Shown one piece after another: positions 60,091 through 64,000 of a stretch of DNA of 64,000 nt. This DNA comes from Streptococcus infantis ATCC 700779 (GTDB taxonomy: Bacteria; Bacillota; Bacilli; Lactobacillales; Streptococcaceae). A program made the position numbers and the translations under genes. Under the pieces are notes generated by a model, which was not told where the DNA came from, did no database searches, and was given only the letters and a program-made list of their open reading frames with translations. Position 1 is the first letter of the stretch. The number at the start of each line of letters is the position of its first letter. The stretch lies in NCBI RefSeq assembly GCF_000187465.1, contig NZ_GL732439.1:1386462-1450461 (forward strand), written 5' to 3'.

Positions 60091-61364
60091 GAGACCGCGA
60101 TTTTTTAAATCATTTTCTAGAAAAAGGTTACTTTGAAGGACATTCAAGAGTTGTGCTGGCCTTGTCTGGTGGATTGGATTCGATGTTTCTTTTTCAACTT
60201 CTTTTGACCTATCAAAAAGAACTTGATATTGAATTATTTTTAGCTCATGTAAATCATAAACAAAGACCAGAGTCAGATAAGGAAGAAAATGAATTAAGAA
60301 AATTAGCTGAACAAGCTGGAGTTCCAATTTATGTAGCTTGTTTTACTGGAGATTTTTCAGAAGTGAATGCTCGTCAATTTCGCTATGAATTTTTTAGAGA
60401 AGTGATGGAGAAAACTTCATCTACAGCTCTTGTAACAGCTCATCATGCAGATGATCAAGTTGAGACGATATTTATGCGATTGATTAGAGGTGTTAGACTA
60501 CAACATTTATCAGCTATTAAAGAAAGACAAATATTTGCTAAGGGAGAGTTGATTCGTCCTTTGTTGTCTTTTTATAAGAAGGATTTTCCTGAAATTGAGC
60601 ATTTTGAAGATTCAACGAATAAAGAAAATCACTATCTTCGCAATCGTATTCGCAACCTCTATCTGCCACAGTTAGAAAAAGAAAATGTTCAGGTAAAAAA
60701 AGCAATTTTAGAGTTTGGAAAAGAAGTTTCTGATTATCAAATTGCTCTGGCTGAATTATCTCAAGCGGTTGATGTAGAAGATTTAACTCAGTTTTTATCT
60801 TTTAGTGAAGCAACGCAAGGAGTTTTACTACAACAATACCTTAGTCGTTTTGCTGATTTAAATGTAACAAGAGAACAATTTCAAGAAATTCATCATATTT
60901 TAAAAACTAAGAGTCAATATCGCCATAATATAAAAAATGGTTATGAACTTATAAAAGAATACCAGCACTTTCAAATTGGTAAAATCAGACCAAAGTCTGA
61001 TGAAAAAAGTAGCGAGTGTGTGTTAAACTATCAAAATCAAGTTTATTATGAAGGTTTTCTATTTTCATTTGGAATTCCTCTAAAAGGTGAAAATGTTCAA
61101 CAAATAAATGTTTCCCGTGAAACATCATTGATTTTGCGGCATCGACAGCCAGGTGATTATTTGATAATAAATGGTCATCGAAAAAAAGTAAGGCGACTTT
61201 TTATTGATTTAAAAATTCCTGCAGAAAAACGAAAAAATGCGATTATTGTTGAGCAATTCGGAAAGATTTGTTCAATTTTAGGAATTGAACTCAGTGATTT
61301 GAGTATAAAAATGAAAAATGATATAATGAACACTGTACTTTATATAGAAAAAATAGATAGGTAA
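60087..61364 (+). CDS. tilS: tRNA(Ile)-lysidine synthase
   Basis: 425 residues. PP-loop motif [13 protein letters not shown] near the N-terminus, [20 protein letters not shown], and a C-terminal TilS domain. It turns the CAU anticodon of a tRNA-Ile into lysidine-modified form. It is essential. It contains a parS-like site at 61109-61124. hpt follows after 4 nt. Confidence 0.94.
   Translation: MRDRDFLNHFLEKGYFEGHSRVVLALSGGLDSMFLFQLLLTYQKELDIELFLAHVNHKQRPESDKEENELRKLAEQAGVPIYVACFTGDFSEVNARQFRYEFFREVMEKTSSTALVTAHHADDQVETIFMRLIRGVRLQHLSAIKERQIFAKGELIRPLLSFYKKDFPEIEHFEDSTNKENHYLRNRIRNLYLPQLEKENVQVKKAILEFGKEVSDYQIALAELSQAVDVEDLTQFLSFSEATQGVLLQQYLSRFADLNVTREQFQEIHHILKTKSQYRHNIKNGYELIKEYQHFQIGKIRPKSDEKSSECVLNYQNQVYYEGFLFSFGIPLKGENVQQINVSRETSLILRHRQPGDYLIINGHRKKVRRLFIDLKIPAEKRKNAIIVEQFGKICSILGIELSDLSIKMKNDIMNTVLYIEKIDR
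61109..61124. promoter_or_regulatory. parS site inside tilS
   Basis: TGTTTCCCGTGAAACA, one base from the perfect consensus (C for A at position 7), about 11 kb right of dnaA. Confidence 0.8.
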
Positions 61365-61368
61365 AATC

Positions 61369-61911
61369 ATGTTAGAACAAGATATCAAGAAGATTTTGAT
61401 TTCACAAGATGAAATTACAGAAGCAGCTAAGAAGTTAGGTGCTCAATTGACAAAAGATTACGAAGGTAAGAATCCGATTTTAGTTGGAATTTTAAAAGGA
61501 TCTATTCCTTTTATGGCAGAATTAGTCAAATATATCGACACTCACCTTGAAATGGATTTTATGATGGTTTCTAGTTATCATGGTGGAACTGTAAGTAGTG
61601 GTGTCATTAATATCAAACAAGATGTCACTCAAGATGTTAAAGGTAGACACATTGTCTTTGTAGAAGATATTATTGATACTGGACAAACATTAAAAAGCTT
61701 GAGAGATATGTTTACTGCTAGAGAAGCAGCGTCTGTTAAGATTGTTACTATGCTGGATAAACCAGAAGGACGTACTGTAGAAATTGAAGCAGATTATACA
61801 TGTTTTACAATTCCAAATGAATTCGTTGTAGGCTATGGTTTAGACTATAATGAAAATTATCGTAATCTTCCTTATGTAGGCGTATTGAAAGAGGAAGTTT
61901 ACTCAAAATAG
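61369..61911 (+). CDS. hpt: Hypoxanthine-guanine phosphoribosyltransferase
   Basis: 180 residues. PRPP-binding motif [17 protein letters not shown], a [10 protein letters not shown] loop and a C-terminal [16 protein letters not shown] motif. It salvages hypoxanthine and guanine. The tilS-hpt-ftsH order is widespread in Firmicutes. Confidence 0.95.
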   Translation: MLEQDIKKILISQDEITEAAKKLGAQLTKDYEGKNPILVGILKGSIPFMAELVKYIDTHLEMDFMMVSSYHGGTVSSGVINIKQDVTQDVKGRHIVFVEDIIDTGQTLKSLRDMFTAREAASVKIVTMLDKPEGRTVEIEADYTCFTIPNEFVVGYGLDYNENYRNLPYVGVLKEEVYSK

Positions 61912-61927
61912 AAGGGTAAGTTGTTGA

Positions 61928-63886
61928 ATGCAAAAACAAAATAATGGTTTTATAAAAAATCCATTTCTTTATTTGTTGATGATTTTCTTGCTAGTAACGG
62001 GATTCCAGTACTTTTTCGCTGGGAGAGCTGCCGGGCACAGTCAACAAATTAAATACTCAGAATTGGTGCAGGAAATCACTAATGACAATGTAAAAGAAAT
62101 AACCTATCAACCAAGTGGTAGTGTTATTGAAGTGTCTGGTGTCTATAAAACTGCTAAAACAGAAAAACCGGAAACAGGTATTCAGTTTTTCACACCTTCT
62201 GCAACAAAAGTAGAAAAATTTACAAGTATTATTCTTCCATCGGATACTACTGTAGCAGATTTGCAAAAACTAGCTGGTGAACACCAAACACAAGTTGAAG
62301 TCAAGCACGAAAGCTCAAGTGGTATGTGGATTAACATCCTAGTTTCGGTAGTGCCATTTGCCATTTTATTCTTCTTCCTATTTTCTATGATGGGAAATAT
62401 GGGAGGAAATAGCGGACGCAATCCGATGAGCTTTGGACGCAGTAAAGCTAAGGCTGCTAATAAGGAAGATATCAAAGTACGCTTTTCAGATGTAGCAGGA
62501 GCTGAAGAAGAAAAACAAGAACTTGTTGAAGTTGTTGAATTCTTGAAAGATCCAAAACGCTTTACAAAATTAGGTGCTCGTATCCCAGCTGGAGTTCTCT
62601 TAGAAGGACCTCCGGGAACTGGTAAAACATTACTTGCTAAAGCAGTAGCAGGAGAAGCTGGAGTACCATTCTTTAGTATTTCAGGTTCTGACTTCGTAGA
62701 AATGTTCGTCGGTGTTGGTGCAAGTCGTGTACGTTCTCTTTTTGAGGATGCAAAAAAAGCAGCTCCAGCTATTATCTTTATTGATGAAATCGATGCTGTC
62801 GGTCGACAACGTGGTGTCGGTCTTGGTGGGGGTAATGATGAACGTGAACAAACCTTGAACCAATTGCTGATTGAGATGGATGGTTTTGAAGGAAATGAAG
62901 GAATTATTGTCATTGCGGCAACAAACCGTTCTGACGTATTAGATCCAGCACTTCTTCGTCCAGGTCGTTTTGATAGAAAAGTATTGGTTGGTCGTCCAGA
63001 CGTTAAAGGACGCGAAGCAATTCTCAAAGTCCATGCTAGAAATAAACCTTTAGCAGAAGATGTAGATTTGAAGTTAGTTGCCCAACAAACACCGGGATTT
63101 GTTGGTGCTGATTTGGAAAATGTATTGAACGAGGCAGCTTTAGTTGCAGCTCGTCGTAATAAGTCAGTCATTGATGCTTCTGATATTGATGAGGCAGAAG
63201 ATCGCGTTATTGCAGGACCTTCTAAGAAAGATAAAACTGTTTCTCAAAAAGAACGTGAAATGGTTGCTTATCATGAGGCAGGACACACAATTGTTGGTTT
63301 GGTCTTGTCCAACGCACGTGTAGTTCATAAGGTAACAATTGTTCCTCGTGGTCGTGCAGGTGGTTACATGATTGCTCTTCCGAAAGAAGATCAAATGTTG
63401 CTGTCTAAAGAAGATATGAAAGAACAATTAGCTGGTTTGATGGGTGGACGTGTTGCTGAAGAAATCATCTTTAATGTCCAAACAACAGGTGCATCAAACG
63501 ACTTTGAGCAAGCTACACAAATGGCGCGTGCAATGGTTACAGAGTATGGTATGAGCGAAAAACTTGGACCTGTTCAATACGAAGGAAATCATGCAATGTT
63601 TGGTGCTCAAACTCCACAAAAATCTATTTCAGAGCGTACAGCTTATGAAATTGACGAAGATGTTCGAGCATTGTTGAATGAAGCACGTAATAAAGCAGCT
63701 GAAATTATTCAATCAAATCGTGAAACGCATAAATTAATTGCAGAAGCCTTATTGAAATATGAAACATTGGATAGTACACAAATCAAATCTCTTTACGAAA
63801 CAGGGAAAATGCCTGAATCAGTAGAAGAGGAATCACGTGCCCTATCATATGATGAAGTCAAATCAAAAATGGCTGAAGAAAACTAA
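61928..63886 (+). CDS. ftsH: ATP-dependent zinc metalloprotease FtsH
   Basis: 652 residues. Two membrane segments (about 13-30 and 133-155) around an external loop, AAA+ domain with Walker [10 protein letters not shown] (from residue 227), Walker B IIFIDEID and the second region of homology, and a zinc protease with HEAGH (residues 449-453). It degrades membrane and regulatory proteins. The ATG follows an in-frame TGA. The C-terminus matches pneumococcal FtsH closely. Confidence 0.97.
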   Translation: MQKQNNGFIKNPFLYLLMIFLLVTGFQYFFAGRAAGHSQQIKYSELVQEITNDNVKEITYQPSGSVIEVSGVYKTAKTEKPETGIQFFTPSATKVEKFTSIILPSDTTVADLQKLAGEHQTQVEVKHESSSGMWINILVSVVPFAILFFFLFSMMGNMGGNSGRNPMSFGRSKAKAANKEDIKVRFSDVAGAEEEKQELVEVVEFLKDPKRFTKLGARIPAGVLLEGPPGTGKTLLAKAVAGEAGVPFFSISGSDFVEMFVGVGASRVRSLFEDAKKAAPAIIFIDEIDAVGRQRGVGLGGGNDEREQTLNQLLIEMDGFEGNEGIIVIAATNRSDVLDPALLRPGRFDRKVLVGRPDVKGREAILKVHARNKPLAEDVDLKLVAQQTPGFVGADLENVLNEAALVAARRNKSVIDASDIDEAEDRVIAGPSKKDKTVSQKEREMVAYHEAGHTIVGLVLSNARVVHKVTIVPRGRAGGYMIALPKEDQMLLSKEDMKEQLAGLMGGRVAEEIIFNVQTTGASNDFEQATQMARAMVTEYGMSEKLGPVQYEGNHAMFGAQTPQKSISERTAYEIDEDVRALLNEARNKAAEIIQSNRETHKLIAEALLKYETLDSTQIKSLYETGKMPESVEEESRALSYDEVKSKMAEEN

Positions 63887-63907
63887 AATATTAGTAGACG
63901 AGATACA

Positions 63908-63938
63908 AGAGAGGATACTATTATACCCTCTCTTTCTT
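63908..63938 (+). terminator. Terminator of ftsH
   Basis: AGAGAGG (63908-63914) pairs with CCTCTCT (63927-63933), followed by TTCTT. The rest of the window (to 64000) contains no gene I can support. Confidence 0.7.
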
Positions 63939-64000
63939 ATTTATAAAAACTAATCTATGAAAACCAGTAAAAAAATTTCAGAAAAAACAAATCAAACTAG

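Noticed and set aside
62182..63171. 329-codon open frame antisense to ftsH
   Set aside because: It lies wholly inside the highly conserved ftsH coding region, is rich in Ser/Arg/Thr as expected of an antisense shadow, and resembles no family.

Overview
The window is a chromosomal segment of a mitis-group Streptococcus carrying the replication origin. The gene order (ComX-box cbpD; comFA-comFC; tsf-rpsB; pcsB; mreCD; ecfT-A2-A1; pgsA; two M16 peptidases; yaaA-recF; guaB; trpS; comE-comD-comC; rlmH; htrA; parB; dnaA; dnaN; ychF; pth; mfd; divIC; tilS; hpt; ftsH) is the order I know from S. pneumoniae around oriC. Several proteins differ clearly from pneumococcus. The competence pheromone encoded here (DKRLTYFITNLFPKRKK) resembles S. 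oralis-type CSPs more than CSP-1 or CSP-2. I place the organism in S. oralis / S. mitis rather than S. pneumoniae, but the species is not resolved. No phage, plasmid, IS, CRISPR or rRNA sequence was seen.

Layout. 1-8.7 kb: a cytoplasmic host N-glycan (mannose) degradation cluster with GH20 (cut by the window edge), ROK kinase, GH38, GH125 and a divergent GH92. 8.7-9.1 kb: a 427-bp gene-free stretch with five DnaA-box-like sequences. 9.1-14.5 kb: an amino-acid permease, polA and the competence-induced murein hydrolase CbpD. 14.6-21.4 kb: gdpP-rplI-dnaB-veg, hpf and comFA-comFC. 21.5-26.6 kb: yigZ and cysK on the plus strand, then tsf, rpsB and pcsB on the minus strand. 26.7-34.5 kb: a long minus-strand envelope operon (two M16 proteins, RodZ-like, PgsA, ECF transporter module, MreC, MreD). 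34.6-44.1 kb: yaaA-recF, guaB, trpS, an ABC-F protein, and a YhgE/Pip membrane protein divergent from its TetR-type regulator. 44.2-46.8 kb: tRNA-Asn and tRNA-Glu, comE-comD-comC, tRNA-Arg. 46.9-52.4 kb: rlmH, htrA, parB, then oriC (DnaA boxes on both sides of dnaA and a DnaA-trio unwinding element before dnaN). 52.5-64 kb: the rightward housekeeping run from a DUF951 gene to ftsH.

Genes and sites fit together around replication, competence and the cell wall. oriC lies at about 49.5-51.3 kb. Most genes to its left are on the minus strand and all genes to its right on the plus strand, so most run with the replication fork. Three parS sites (two perfect in the 14-bp core, one with a single change) flank the origin with parB, and no parA is seen. 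Competence appears as comCDE with a ComE direct repeat, and as ComX boxes before comFA and cbpD. Envelope control appears as a WalR box before pcsB and a CiaR box before htrA.

Most of this is well-known biology. The parts that merit a second look are the extra DnaA-box cluster about 41 kb from oriC, the comFA/yigZ divergent promoters that leave almost no 5' leader, the WalR box built into the mreCD terminator, the one-SH3 CbpD, the degenerate second ATPase site of the ABC-F protein, the BOX repeat ending on a glycosidase stop codon, and the pheromone variant. I saw no clear sign of an undescribed multi-gene system.
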